Positions 38,776 through 47,036 of a stretch of DNA of 64,000 bases are shown piece after piece. Under the pieces are notes generated by a model. It had not been told where the DNA came from, did no database searches, and saw only the letters and a program-made list of their open reading frames with translations. Each line of letters opens with the position of its first letter. Positions within the stretch are counted from its first letter, which is position 1. The stretch lies in assembly GCF_022808935.1 (NCBI RefSeq), contig NZ_JAKZFR010000007.1:185683-249682 (forward strand), given 5' to 3'. The position numbers and the translations under genes are program-made. This DNA comes from Geothrix sp. SG200. GTDB taxonomy: Bacteria; Acidobacteriota; Holophagae; Holophagales; Holophagaceae.

Positions 38776-39918
38776 TCAGGATTCCTTCATCAGCATTTCC
38801 AACACTTCCAATACTCTCGCCGGGGAGATCCGGTGGGCGCTGGAGCCGTGGGTGGGGAAGCCGTCGGGAGTCGCCGGATCACAGTCCACATCCGGCCCCC
38901 GCAGGGGCAGGGCGCGGGGCCCGATGGGGTTCACCCAGACTTCGGGGCTGGGCCCGAAGAGCGTGACCGTGGGTCGGCCGGTGGCGGCGGCCGTGTGGGC
39001 CAGGCCCGTGTCGATGGCCACGTTGCCCTGGGCCGCGGCCTGGATGGCGCAGGCTTCGGGAAGGGTGGTCTTCCCGGCCAGGTTCAGGGACCCGGGGACG
39101 GCGCCCGCCAGGGCCTCGCCCAGGGGCACCTCGTCGGGCCCGCCCAGCAGCACCGGACGGAACCCCTGCCCCTGGAGCAGGCGCATCAGCTCGGGCCAGG
39201 TGCGATCCTCGGGGAACCAGCGCTTGCCGAAGCCGCGGGTGCCGAAGGCCAGGGTGACGTAGGGCTCTCCGCCCCAGCCCTCGGCCCGCAGCTTGTCCGG
39301 CCCCTGGTGGCCGCCCAGCAGGGCCGGTGTCAGGGGCAGCCAGAGGGCCCGGCCGTCGCCCGTGAGGGCTTCGAGCAGGGGCTGGATGCGGGTGGCGATG
39401 TGGAGGGGCAGGTTCCGGTAGCGGATGCTGCGGTGGTACAGCAGGCGCAGGTGGTTGTCGGCGATGCCGGCCCGGAGCGGCACCCGGCTCAGCCAGGCGG
39501 CGAAGGGCAGGCGGGCGCTCTGGGAGAGGTTCAGGAAGGCCGCGGGCGGACGCTTCCGCCAGCCGCGGACCAGGGCCCAGGGATCGGGCTTGGCCGCCCC
39601 GCCGCCCTCGATGTGGGCCTCGGCGATGAAGGCGGGATCGGCCTCGGAGAGCAGGGCCGCGCCAATGTGGTGGCCCACGGCGATCCAGCGGAGCTGCACG
39701 CCCCGCTCCGCCGCCACGGCGTTCCAGTGGTGCTGGAGGGTGCGCAGGAAGGGCAGCGTCATCACCACATCGCCCAGCTGGCGGGGGAAGCGGATCCACA
39801 CCTCGGGGGCCGCGCCTCCGGCCAGGGCCCGGTCGAAGCGGGCCAGGGCCGGGTGGCGGCCGGCGCTCATGCCCCCTCCCGAGTCAGGGCTCATGCGCCC
39901 TCCCGGGCTAGTGCTCAT
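38776..39918 (-). CDS. Glycosyltransferase family 9, heptosyltransferase-like
   Basis: 380 residues at the longest start. GT-B fold of ADP-heptose:LPS heptosyltransferase type: WIRFPRQLGDVVMTLPFLRTL near the N-terminus, LAFGTRGFGKRWFPEDRWPEL-like donor segment, and DTGLAHTAAATGRPTVTLFGPSPEVWVNP near the C-terminus. Three in-frame ATG starts (39918, 39894, 39870) each have their own GGAGGG a few bases upstream because of a tandem repeat; the core fold begins only after the third. Coupled to arginine deiminase by ATGA. Probably LPS core synthesis. Confidence 0.88.
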   Translation of the reverse strand: MSTSPGGRMSPDSGGGMSAGRHPALARFDRALAGGAAPEVWIRFPRQLGDVVMTLPFLRTLQHHWNAVAAERGVQLRWIAVGHHIGAALLSEADPAFIAEAHIEGGGAAKPDPWALVRGWRKRPPAAFLNLSQSARLPFAAWLSRVPLRAGIADNHLRLLYHRSIRYRNLPLHIATRIQPLLEALTGDGRALWLPLTPALLGGHQGPDKLRAEGWGGEPYVTLAFGTRGFGKRWFPEDRTWPELMRLLQGQGFRPVLLGGPDEVPLGEALAGAVPGSLNLAGKTTLPEACAIQAAAQGNVAIDTGLAHTAAATGRPTVTLFGPSPEVWVNPIGPRALPLRGPDVDCDPATPDGFPTHGSSAHRISPARVLEVLEMLMKES

Positions 39919-39936
39919 GCGCCCTCCCGGGCCAGG
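39865..39936 (-). repeat. Three tandem 24-bp units, each with a ribosome site and ATG
   Basis: Units lie at 39865-39888, 39889-39912 and 39913-39936. On the minus strand each contains GGGAGGG followed within a few bases by ATGAGC. The unit length equals eight codons, so all three ATGs are in frame with the glycosyltransferase. The outermost unit also supplies the last codons and stop of the arginine deiminase gene. The two outer units differ at two positions; the innermost is more diverged. Confidence 0.9.
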
Positions 39937-41225
39937 GGCATAGTCATGCAGCGCGGCCCGCCGCGGGCGCGGCTCAGCTCGCTGGCCTCGATCTGGACCA
40001 GGTATTTACCTCCGTCCAGCAGGTCCAGGGAGGGATCCGACAGGACCGCCTTCGCGTTCAGCACCTGGTAGCCGGCCCGGTCGAGCGCCTCGGCGGTGGC
40101 CAGGTTGCGGCCATAGCTGGTGATGACGCCCGGCGCCAGGCAGAAGGCGTTGGCGCCGTCGGTCCACTGCTCCCGCTGCTGGAGGATGAAGTCGTTCCCG
40201 CCGCAGAAGATGGGCCTCAGGTCGATGCCCACGCCCTTCAGGGCCTTCAGCAGGCTCGGGTGGGTGCTCATGCGCAGCTCGGGATGCCGCAGGTCGATGC
40301 TGGTGACGTTCAGCAGCTCCCGGCTGCCCTCCACGAAATAGGGCGGGTAGAGCAGGCACTCGCCCTCGCTGGTGCGGGTGAAGATGGTGTCCAGGTGCAT
40401 GGCGCTGCGCTTCTTGGGCATGAGCACCATGAGCAGGTGGTCGAAGCTGCTGTCGTCCTCGGCGCGATGGTCGCGAAGGCTCTCGGCCAGGAGCTGGATG
40501 GCGTCCGCCTGGGTGCGCTCGGAGCAGCCCACGACCAGCACTTTGCGGCTGAGCACGAGGATGTCGCCACCCTCCAGGCTCACGGGCGCCTTGATCTCGC
40601 CACGGATGAGGGGCGTCACCTGGTCGAACCACTTGTCGTGCTCCGTGTGATGCCGGAGCCGCGGGTGGTGCCGGAAGACATAGCTGAGGATGAGGGGTTC
40701 GCGCTCCCGGGCCCAGGTGGCCATGGAGTTCACGCTGTAGCCGTCGCCGATGACCGAGGCCGGGTCGCGCATGAACAGCAGGTTCGGGATGGGCCGCACC
40801 CGGTAGTCGAACTCCTCCTCCCAGTGGGTGTGGGCCGGCATGTCGTCCCAGGGCAGGCCGCCGATGACGCTGCGGGCCACGTCCGCCGGGGTCATGTCCC
40901 GCAGGAGGTTGCAGGTGTCGTCCGGCAGCCCCACCAGGCGCCGCAGATCCTCGACGAACGCCAGCTTCACCCCCTCGTCCTGGAGGGCCGCGATGAAGAG
41001 GTCCTGGATGTCCAGCACCTCATCGGCCACCCGGGCCAACACCTGCCGGAACTGGGCATGCTCCTGACGGGCCAGGTCGCCGTAGAGGATGTCGTCGAAG
41101 AGGAGCTTCTCCATCATCCCCGGCACCATCAGGTCCACCTCGGGCCCGGGGTTGTGGACCACCACCTGCCGGAGGCGGGCGGTCTCGGAGAACACGGAAA
41201 GGTGGATGGGCTGAATGGGCTGCAT
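39915..41225 (-). CDS. arcA: Arginine deiminase
   Basis: 436 residues. Converts arginine to citrulline and ammonia. Family motifs in order: LRQVVVHNPGPEVDLM, FMRDPASVIGDG, SLEGGDILVLS (substrate Glu/Asp), SAMHLDTIFT (catalytic His), and Cys426 in GGPRCMTMPL, the nucleophile. ATG 41225 was chosen over ATG 41264 because AAGGA lies 6 nt upstream and the conserved region follows. Carbamate kinase and ornithine carbamoyltransferase are not adjacent, so its metabolic context is open. Confidence 0.94.
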   Translation of the reverse strand: MQPIQPIHLSVFSETARLRQVVVHNPGPEVDLMVPGMMEKLLFDDILYGDLARQEHAQFRQVLARVADEVLDIQDLFIAALQDEGVKLAFVEDLRRLVGLPDDTCNLLRDMTPADVARSVIGGLPWDDMPAHTHWEEEFDYRVRPIPNLLFMRDPASVIGDGYSVNSMATWAREREPLILSYVFRHHPRLRHHTEHDKWFDQVTPLIRGEIKAPVSLEGGDILVLSRKVLVVGCSERTQADAIQLLAESLRDHRAEDDSSFDHLLMVLMPKKRSAMHLDTIFTRTSEGECLLYPPYFVEGSRELLNVTSIDLRHPELRMSTHPSLLKALKGVGIDLRPIFCGGNDFILQQREQWTDGANAFCLAPGVITSYGRNLATAEALDRAGYQVLNAKAVLSDPSLDLLDGGKYLVQIEASELSRARGGPRCMTMPLAREGA

Positions 41226-41421
41226 GGGGGTCCTTGGGGGGGCCGGAACCCCGCAGGGTAGCATGGAAGCCCTGTGACTTCTGCATCTGCGTGCCTCAGT
41301 TGACCCATGGGTTCGATATACTTTACCGATTTAGTCAGATTTTTTCTTGAACCCTGGGGGGGCTGGCCCTAGCCTGATTATTCCCAACGAAACCCGGGGC
41401 AAGACCCCTTCTGGAGGCTTC

Positions 41422-42003
41422 ATGGCCGCGTTCGTCACCCAGCCCGCACCCGATTTCAAGGCCGACGCCCTGGTCAACGGCGAGTTCAAGCAGATCTCGC
41501 TGTCCGACTACAAGGGCAAGAAGGTCGTCCTCTTCTTCTACCCCCTCGACTTCACCTTCGTCTGCCCCACCGAGATCCTGGCCTTCGCCGACGCCCTCAA
41601 GGAGTTCGAGGCCCGCAACACCCAGGTCATCGGCGTCAGCGTGGACTCCAAGTTCAGCCACCACGCCTGGGTCAACACCCCCCGCAAGGAAGGCGGCATC
41701 CAGGGCGTGACTTTCCCCCTGGTGTCCGACCTGAACAAGACCATCGCCCAGGACTACAACGTCCTCCTGCCCGCCGGCATCGCCCTGCGCGGCCTGTTCA
41801 TCGTGAACAAGGAGGGCATCCTCAAGCACATCACCGTGAACCACAACGACCTGGGCCGCAGCGTGGAGGAGGTTCTCCGACTCCTGGACGCCATCGACTT
41901 CACCGAGGAGCACGGCGAAGTCTGCCCCGCCAACTGGCACAAGGGCGAGAAGGCCATGAAGCCGACCTTCGACGGCCTCAAGGCCTACGCTTCCGCCAAG
42001 TAG
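41422..42003 (+). CDS. Typical 2-Cys peroxiredoxin
   Basis: 193 residues. Peroxidatic Cys48 in FYPLDFTFVCPTE and resolving Cys168 in GEVCPANW. Reduces hydrogen peroxide and alkyl hydroperoxides. GGAGG precedes ATG 41422. A TATACT box occurs ~100 bp upstream, but no well-spaced -35 was found. The last 13 codons and 3' flank are duplicated 305 bp downstream. Divergent from arginine deiminase. Confidence 0.96.
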   Translation: MAAFVTQPAPDFKADALVNGEFKQISLSDYKGKKVVLFFYPLDFTFVCPTEILAFADALKEFEARNTQVIGVSVDSKFSHHAWVNTPRKEGGIQGVTFPLVSDLNKTIAQDYNVLLPAGIALRGLFIVNKEGILKHITVNHNDLGRSVEEVLRLLDAIDFTEEHGEVCPANWHKGEKAMKPTFDGLKAYASAK

Positions 42004-42071
42004 TCCGGCAGGGAACGCACGAAGCGGGCGCCGGAAGGCGCCCGCGGCGCGTACGCAGAGGCGGAATGGCC
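41964..42071 (+). repeat. 108-bp duplication, copy 1 (peroxiredoxin 3' end and terminator)
   Basis: Covers the last ~13 codons of the peroxiredoxin gene, its stop, a GC hairpin and ~25 bp more. It recurs at 42269-42376 with one visible base difference (near 42014). Confidence 0.95.
42024..42045 (+). terminator. Hairpin downstream of peroxiredoxin
   Basis: Perfect 9-bp stem GCGGGCGCC-GGAA-GGCGCCCGC, 20 nt after the stop. No T-run. A second copy is at 42329-42350 within the duplicated block. Confidence 0.65.
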
Positions 42072-42268
42072 AAGGGCCATGACCATCCGACCGAAGCACA
42101 GCGAAGGGAGGATCGGACGGAATCGCCGCAGGCGATTGCCGCCCGGAGGGCGAGGGGCGGAGCCCCGAGTCACCATCCGACCGAAGCACAGCGAAGGGAG
42201 GATAGGGCCGCATCGGCGCAGCCGATGGCGGGGGCGCAGCCCCGAGGGCCAGAGGCCCGAGCCAGGCA
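42072..42268. other. Spacer between duplicated blocks, itself repeat-rich
   Basis: Holds two identical 32-bp copies (42082-42113 and 42172-42203), each followed by a short stem with a GCA loop (ATCGCC-GCA-GGCGAT and ATCGGC-GCA-GCCGAT). An open frame 42066-42308 reads through into the duplicated peroxiredoxin tail, but its Arg/Ala-rich, repeat-derived product does not look like a real protein. No gene called. Confidence 0.7.
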
Positions 42269-42376
42269 GACCTTCGACGGCCTCAAGGCCTACGCTTCCG
42301 CCAAGTAGTCCGGCAGGGGACGCACGAAGCGGGCGCCGGAAGGCGCCCGCGGCGCGTACGCAGAGGCGGAATGGCC
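42269..42376 (+). repeat. 108-bp duplication, copy 2
   Basis: Offset 305 bp from copy 1, about 107/108 identical. It lacks an upstream coding context and so is an orphan copy of the peroxiredoxin tail and terminator. Beyond it, 42377-42438 shows no feature other than the leader of the acyltransferase gene. Confidence 0.95.
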
Positions 42377-42438
42377 GGGCCCGGTTAATCTGTGGGGCCC
42401 ATCCTTTCCATGCCGCGCTCCGCTTCGCGAGGATCCCT

Positions 42439-43047
42439 TTGCCCCAACCCAAGGATTACCCGTCCCTTCCCCCCGCCCTCCGCCAGCCCCGGGGCTGGCT
42501 GTGGCGGGCCCTCGGGCGGGCCTACCTGCGCCTGGGCGGCTGGCGCATCGAGGGGACGTTCCCGGAGGAGCCCAAGTTCGTCACCATCGTGGCCCCCCAC
42601 ACCTCGAACTGGGATTTCGTGGTGGGCGTCGCCGTGGTGTTCGCCCTGGAGCTGAAGGTGTCCTGGCTGGGCAAGCACTCCCTCTTCCAGACGCCTCTCC
42701 GGCGCTTCTTCCTCTGGCTGGGCGGCATCCCCGTGAACCGCCAGGTGAGCCATGGCGTGGTGGACGCCTGCGTGAAGGCCTTTGAGGGCGTCCCCGCCCG
42801 CCTGCTGGCCCTGGCCCCGGAGGGCACCCGCAAGGGCGTGAGCCAGTGGCGGTCGGGCTTCTACTGGATCGCGACGGCGTCCGGCGTGCCCATCTGGCCC
42901 GTGGGGTTCGACTTCGGCGACCATGTGATCCGGTTGATGCCCGTGTTCAGGCCCACCGGTGACCTGGAGACGGACCTCCCCCGCATCCAGGCGATGTTCA
43001 GCGGCGTGCGGGGCCTCCGGGAGCGGTCGGCCCCCAGCATTCAGTAG
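42439..43047 (+). CDS. PlsC-type 1-acyl-glycerol-3-phosphate acyltransferase-like protein
   Basis: 202 residues. Catalytic HxxxxD in VAPHTSNWDFV, and a second motif ALAPEGTRKGVSQW. Starts at TTG 42439 after GAGGAT; no better ATG is in frame before the conserved part. One N-terminal hydrophobic stretch (VGVAVVFALELKV). Members of this subgroup (related to YihG/small acyltransferases) acylate lysophospholipids; the acceptor is not known. Upstream lies the peroxiredoxin duplication. Confidence 0.88.
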   Translation: MPQPKDYPSLPPALRQPRGWLWRALGRAYLRLGGWRIEGTFPEEPKFVTIVAPHTSNWDFVVGVAVVFALELKVSWLGKHSLFQTPLRRFFLWLGGIPVNRQVSHGVVDACVKAFEGVPARLLALAPEGTRKGVSQWRSGFYWIATASGVPIWPVGFDFGDHVIRLMPVFRPTGDLETDLPRIQAMFSGVRGLRERSAPSIQ

Positions 43048-43067
43048 CCCTCCCTGCGCGACCATCC

Positions 43068-44006
43068 ATGTCCGCACAGGAAACTCCCCTTGGCGGGCGC
43101 CCCAGGCTGCGCATACTTGCGGGCATGCCATGGCGCCGACCCTCCTCCTGGCCCCTGCCTGCCGCCCTGATCCTGGTCCTGGCGGGATTCTCCGCCAACT
43201 CCCTCCTCTGCCGGGCGGCCCTGGGGAGCGACTTGGCCGATGCCGCGAGCTTCTCCTTCCTCCGCCTGGGCGGAGGCGCCCTGGCCCTCCTGCTGCTCCT
43301 GCACCGGGGCAGGAGCACCCTCACCGGTGCGCTCCACCCGGGACGGGCCCTGGCGCTGGCGGCCTACGCGCTGACCTTCTCCTTCGCCTACCGGGCCCTG
43401 ACCGCCGGAACGGGCGCTCTCCTGCTCTTCGGGGCGGTCCAGGCCACGCTGTTCGGACTGGCGCTCGCCAGCGGGGAGCAGCTGACGCCGAGGAAGGGGA
43501 CCGGGGCGGCGCTGGCCTTCGCCGGACTGCTGGTGCTCACCCTCCCCTCCGCGCATCGGCCCCAGGCCTGGGCGGCCCTGCTGATGCTGGTCGCGGGCGC
43601 CGCCTGGGGTGCCTACACCTGGCTGGGACGGGGATCCTCCCGGGCCCTGGTGGACACGGCCGCCGCGTTCCTGGGAGCCACCGCCCTGGCGCTGGGCCCC
43701 CTCCTCCTGGCGGGGAACCGGCACCTCACTCCGACGGGGGCGCTGCTCGCCCTGGCCTCGGGCACCCTGGCCTCCGGCGCCACCTACGCCCTCTGGTACA
43801 CCGTCGTGCCCCGGCTGGGAGCCATCCGGGCCGCGGTGGCCCAGCTCGCCGTGCCGCCCCTCACGGCCGCCGCCGGCGCCGCCTGGCTCGGCGAAGTGCC
43901 CGGAGCGCCGTGGTTCCTCGCGGCCGCCCTCACCCTGGGAGGCATCGGCCTCGCCCTCACGGGGGCCTCGCCCGAAGCCCGCCGGGAGGAAGCCGTACCC
44001 GAGTAG
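43068..44006 (+). CDS. EamA/DMT-superfamily transporter
   Basis: 312 residues, about ten hydrophobic helices in two EamA repeats (first: LILVLAGFSANSLLCRAAL; second: ALLMLVAGAAWGAYTWLGRGSS). An inner ATG (43125) could also be the start since the first 19 residues are not hydrophobic. Ends 5 bp before the convergent DUF748 gene. Exporter of unknown substrate. Confidence 0.88.
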   Translation: MSAQETPLGGRPRLRILAGMPWRRPSSWPLPAALILVLAGFSANSLLCRAALGSDLADAASFSFLRLGGGALALLLLLHRGRSTLTGALHPGRALALAAYALTFSFAYRALTAGTGALLLFGAVQATLFGLALASGEQLTPRKGTGAALAFAGLLVLTLPSAHRPQAWAALLMLVAGAAWGAYTWLGRGSSRALVDTAAAFLGATALALGPLLLAGNRHLTPTGALLALASGTLASGATYALWYTVVPRLGAIRAAVAQLAVPPLTAAAGAAWLGEVPGAPWFLAAALTLGGIGLALTGASPEARREEAVPE

Positions 44007-44011
44007 GCCGC

Positions 44012-46882
44012 CTACTTCAGGGTGAAGGCCACGACGGCGCCCTTGACCTGGCCGGTGCGGACCTGGAAGATCCGGGCCGGATCGGCCTTGCCCGTGTCCA
44101 GCAGCCAGGCGAGCACGCCCTTGGCGCGGGCGTCCGCCAGCTGGGCCAGATCGGCGGGATCCACCTTCTGGGCGCCCAGCAGGCGCTGCTCCATCTCCGC
44201 CGGGGGCGGAGGCGGGGCGGGCTTCTCGCCCTTGGCGGGCTGGGGCGCGGGGAAGGCGGCATCAAAGGCGGCCTTGAGCCAGCGCTCCCGCTCGGCGGGC
44301 GGCACGGGAGCCTCTTCCGCCTTGAGTCCCCGTGCGCGGGTGCGGCGCAGCAGGGCTTCCAGCGAAGCCTTGCGCAGGGCGCCGCCATCCTGGCCCTCGT
44401 CCGCTGCGCCTTCTGCGTCGAGGCGCAGTTCGGGCCGTTCCTGGAGGGCCTTCGCCAGCCCCTGGAGCTTGGCCGTGGCCGCGGCGTCCAGGGCGCTGGA
44501 ACCGGGCGCGAAAGCCACACTGCTGAGGTCGCCGGCATCGCCGCCGAAGAGCTTGCCGATCAGCGTGAAGGGGGAGGCGGCGATCTTCCCCAGCAGGTTG
44601 AAGATGGCCTTCCACACCAGCTTTCCGTACTTCACATCCGGATCGTCGAGGTTGCCCTCGATGGGCATGTCGAAAGCGATGACGCCCTTGCGGTCGCGGA
44701 GGATCGCCAGGCCCAGCTTCACGGGCAGGCCCGTGGCTTCGGGGCTCGGCACCTTGTCGCCCAGGTAGAACTGGTCGAGCTTCACGGCGTTCTCGGACTT
44801 CAGGTTCCGGTGGTCGATGCGCAGGCGGGCGTCCACCTCCAGCTTGCCCTTCTGCACGGTGTAGCCCAGGTACTTGCCGGTGTAGGGCGTGAAGTCCGTG
44901 AGGTCGGCGCCCTGGATCTTCAGGGCCACATCCGTGTCCAGGTCGTGGCGCAGGGGCATGGCGTGGCCCGTGATGGTGATGGGCGCCAGACCGCCGGCCC
45001 GCCCCTTGAAGTCCACCTTGGACACCGCGTCGGGGCGGCCGGAGAGGCCCAGGTAGCTGCCTTCCAGATCGCTGAGCACTAGGGCCGCATTGGGCTGCAC
45101 GGAGCGGTCGATGAAGCTGAGGCGACCGCCGGTGATGGCGAGTTTCTCGATGCCCAGGTCCGGCGCGGCGGCGGGCGTGGCGGGCACTACCGCGGCGGTG
45201 ACCGCCGGGGGCTTGCCCTCCGGGGCCAGGCGCAGAGCCCGGGCCACATTCGTGCTGCCGTCAGGCTGCATCACGAGCCGGCCCTCGGGCTCGGTCCAGT
45301 CCACGGCCTGGACGGCCACGGACATGGGCGCGGTGCGGATATCCGCACCCGTCAGGCGCAAGGACTTCCAGCGCACGAAGGGCTCGTTCAGGGCCGCGTC
45401 CCGGGCCTCCAGGGCCTGCACCGAGGCGGCGCCCCGGTAGGTGACGCCATCGGTCTTGCGACCTTCGAAGGCGAAGCGCACACGACCGTCGGCCCCCAGC
45501 TTCCCCGAGGCGATGCGCAGGTCCAGGGTGGTGTCCAAGTAGGGATCCCAGGGCGCCAGCTCCAGCCCCTCGGCCTTCACCTTCAGGTCGCCCGAGGGCT
45601 TGAGCGGGGCCACCCGGCCGTCCACGCGGAGGGAACCCGTGCCGAGCCTCAGGTCCAGAGACATGGGGCTGTCGGCCTTGGGATCCAGGCTAAGGTCCTT
45701 CCAGCCCAGGGCCACGTCCGTGGCCTCCACCTTCACGGGTCGCGCGGGTCCCAGGTCCTCCCAGCCCACCCGGAAGCCCTTCAGGGCCAGGTCGCGGATC
45801 AGGAGCTGGAGCGGCTTCTCGTCCTTCTTCTTCTCCTTGGGCTTGGGCGGGGCCAGCAGGCGCACCACGTTGAGGCTGCCGTCCTTGGCGGCCTGGACGC
45901 GCAGCACGCCCTGCTCCGCGGCCACCGAGCCCAGGTCCACGGAGGGCGCCAGCAGGTCCGCCCGGCCGTCGCGAACCGCCACCGACGGCAGCTCGATGGC
46001 GGGGTCGGCCACGCCGCGCTCGGCGATCTTCAGCTCCTTCACGTCCAGCTCGATCCCGGACAGTTCCACCACATGGCGGCCCTTGGACCACTCGAAGCGG
46101 TACTGGGCCCGCAGGTTGCCCACGCCGCTGCGGATCTCGCTGGAGACCTGCTCCTGCTCGTAGGGCCGGTACTTGGGCAGCGACAGGTTCTCCAGCAGCA
46201 CCGAGCCCTTGGAGGCGAAGGGCTGGAGGCTGAGGTCGCCCTTCCAGCTCAGGTGCTCTTTGGCCTCGGTCCAGGCCTCCAGGGCCACGCCACTGCGGTG
46301 GCCGACCTCGGTGCGCAGGTTGTCCAGGCGGAAGGCCACGGGCCCCAGCACGGTGTGAAAGGGGGCCGAAGCCGAGCGGTCCGTGAACTCAAGGCGCCCC
46401 TCCCGCATCTGGAAGCGCCGGACGTCCAGGATCCACTTGGAGGGCGGAGCCTCCGGCGCAGCCGGTGCTGGCGCCTCCTCCTCAAGCAGATCCTGGAAGT
46501 TGAGGCGTCCCTCGGGGTCCAGGACGGTTCGGACGGTGAGGCCGTCGACCTCGATGATCGCGAACCCCACCGTGTGACGCAGGAGCCGCCAGACGTAGGG
46601 GTTCACGTAGGCGCGCCGAAGGGTGATCCAGTCGCCGCCGCTCCGCTCGGCCACCCGCAGGCCTTCGACGGTGACCCCGAAGGTGAAGGGGTTGAAGCGC
46701 AGCCGGGCCACCGTGGTGGGCCGCTTAAGGGCCTGGGTGGCCGCCCGCTCGATGCGGGGCTTCGCCAGAGCAGGAATCAGGAAGAAGCCCACCAGGATCC
46801 ACAGCGCGTAGACCCCGGCCAGGACCAGGATCAACCGGCGCCACCGGCGGAAGAAGGCCGAGAGGGAGGCTGGAATGGGCAT
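44012..46882 (-). CDS. DUF748/AsmA-like envelope protein
   Basis: 956 residues. One N-terminal transmembrane anchor (LILVLAGVYALWILVGFFLIPAL), then long repeated beta-rich segments of AsmA/DUF748 type (VEGLRVAERSGGDWITLRRAYV, and repeated G-x-L-x-F-x-D-R motifs). Near residue 790 a helical region and a C-terminal OmpA-like stretch (SSVAFAPGSSALDAAATAKLQGLAKALQERPELRLDAEG). Such proteins span the periplasm and have been linked to lipid transport to the outer membrane. The function here is inferred from family. Confidence 0.87.
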   Translation of the reverse strand: MPIPASLSAFFRRWRRLILVLAGVYALWILVGFFLIPALAKPRIERAATQALKRPTTVARLRFNPFTFGVTVEGLRVAERSGGDWITLRRAYVNPYVWRLLRHTVGFAIIEVDGLTVRTVLDPEGRLNFQDLLEEEAPAPAAPEAPPSKWILDVRRFQMREGRLEFTDRSASAPFHTVLGPVAFRLDNLRTEVGHRSGVALEAWTEAKEHLSWKGDLSLQPFASKGSVLLENLSLPKYRPYEQEQVSSEIRSGVGNLRAQYRFEWSKGRHVVELSGIELDVKELKIAERGVADPAIELPSVAVRDGRADLLAPSVDLGSVAAEQGVLRVQAAKDGSLNVVRLLAPPKPKEKKKDEKPLQLLIRDLALKGFRVGWEDLGPARPVKVEATDVALGWKDLSLDPKADSPMSLDLRLGTGSLRVDGRVAPLKPSGDLKVKAEGLELAPWDPYLDTTLDLRIASGKLGADGRVRFAFEGRKTDGVTYRGAASVQALEARDAALNEPFVRWKSLRLTGADIRTAPMSVAVQAVDWTEPEGRLVMQPDGSTNVARALRLAPEGKPPAVTAAVVPATPAAAPDLGIEKLAITGGRLSFIDRSVQPNAALVLSDLEGSYLGLSGRPDAVSKVDFKGRAGGLAPITITGHAMPLRHDLDTDVALKIQGADLTDFTPYTGKYLGYTVQKGKLEVDARLRIDHRNLKSENAVKLDQFYLGDKVPSPEATGLPVKLGLAILRDRKGVIAFDMPIEGNLDDPDVKYGKLVWKAIFNLLGKIAASPFTLIGKLFGGDAGDLSSVAFAPGSSALDAAATAKLQGLAKALQERPELRLDAEGAADEGQDGGALRKASLEALLRRTRARGLKAEEAPVPPAERERWLKAAFDAAFPAPQPAKGEKPAPPPPPAEMEQRLLGAQKVDPADLAQLADARAKGVLAWLLDTGKADPARIFQVRTGQVKGAVVAFTLK

Positions 46883-47036
46883 GGAAGAAGCATAGACCTT
46901 CCCGTGCGGTGTGATTCAAGCCACTTCCCCATTCTCAAGACCTGCCCGGGACGGCTATCCTCCTTCCGTCGCGGTGCCGCCAGGACTGCCACCCCCGAGC
47001 GTGTCGGCGCATCGCTGGACCGAAAGGCATAGGACC

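Noticed and set aside
39865..39936. Possible CRISPR array (three direct repeats)
   Set aside because: The units are contiguous with no spacers and overlap coding starts.
41299..41330. TTGACC with TATACT as a peroxiredoxin promoter
   Set aside because: The boxes are only about 11 bp apart; TATACT alone is not enough to call it.
42066..42308. 80-codon frame ending in the duplicated peroxiredoxin tail
   Set aside because: The product is made from the 32-bp repeats and the duplicated 3' end; no ribosome site and no similarity to a real domain.
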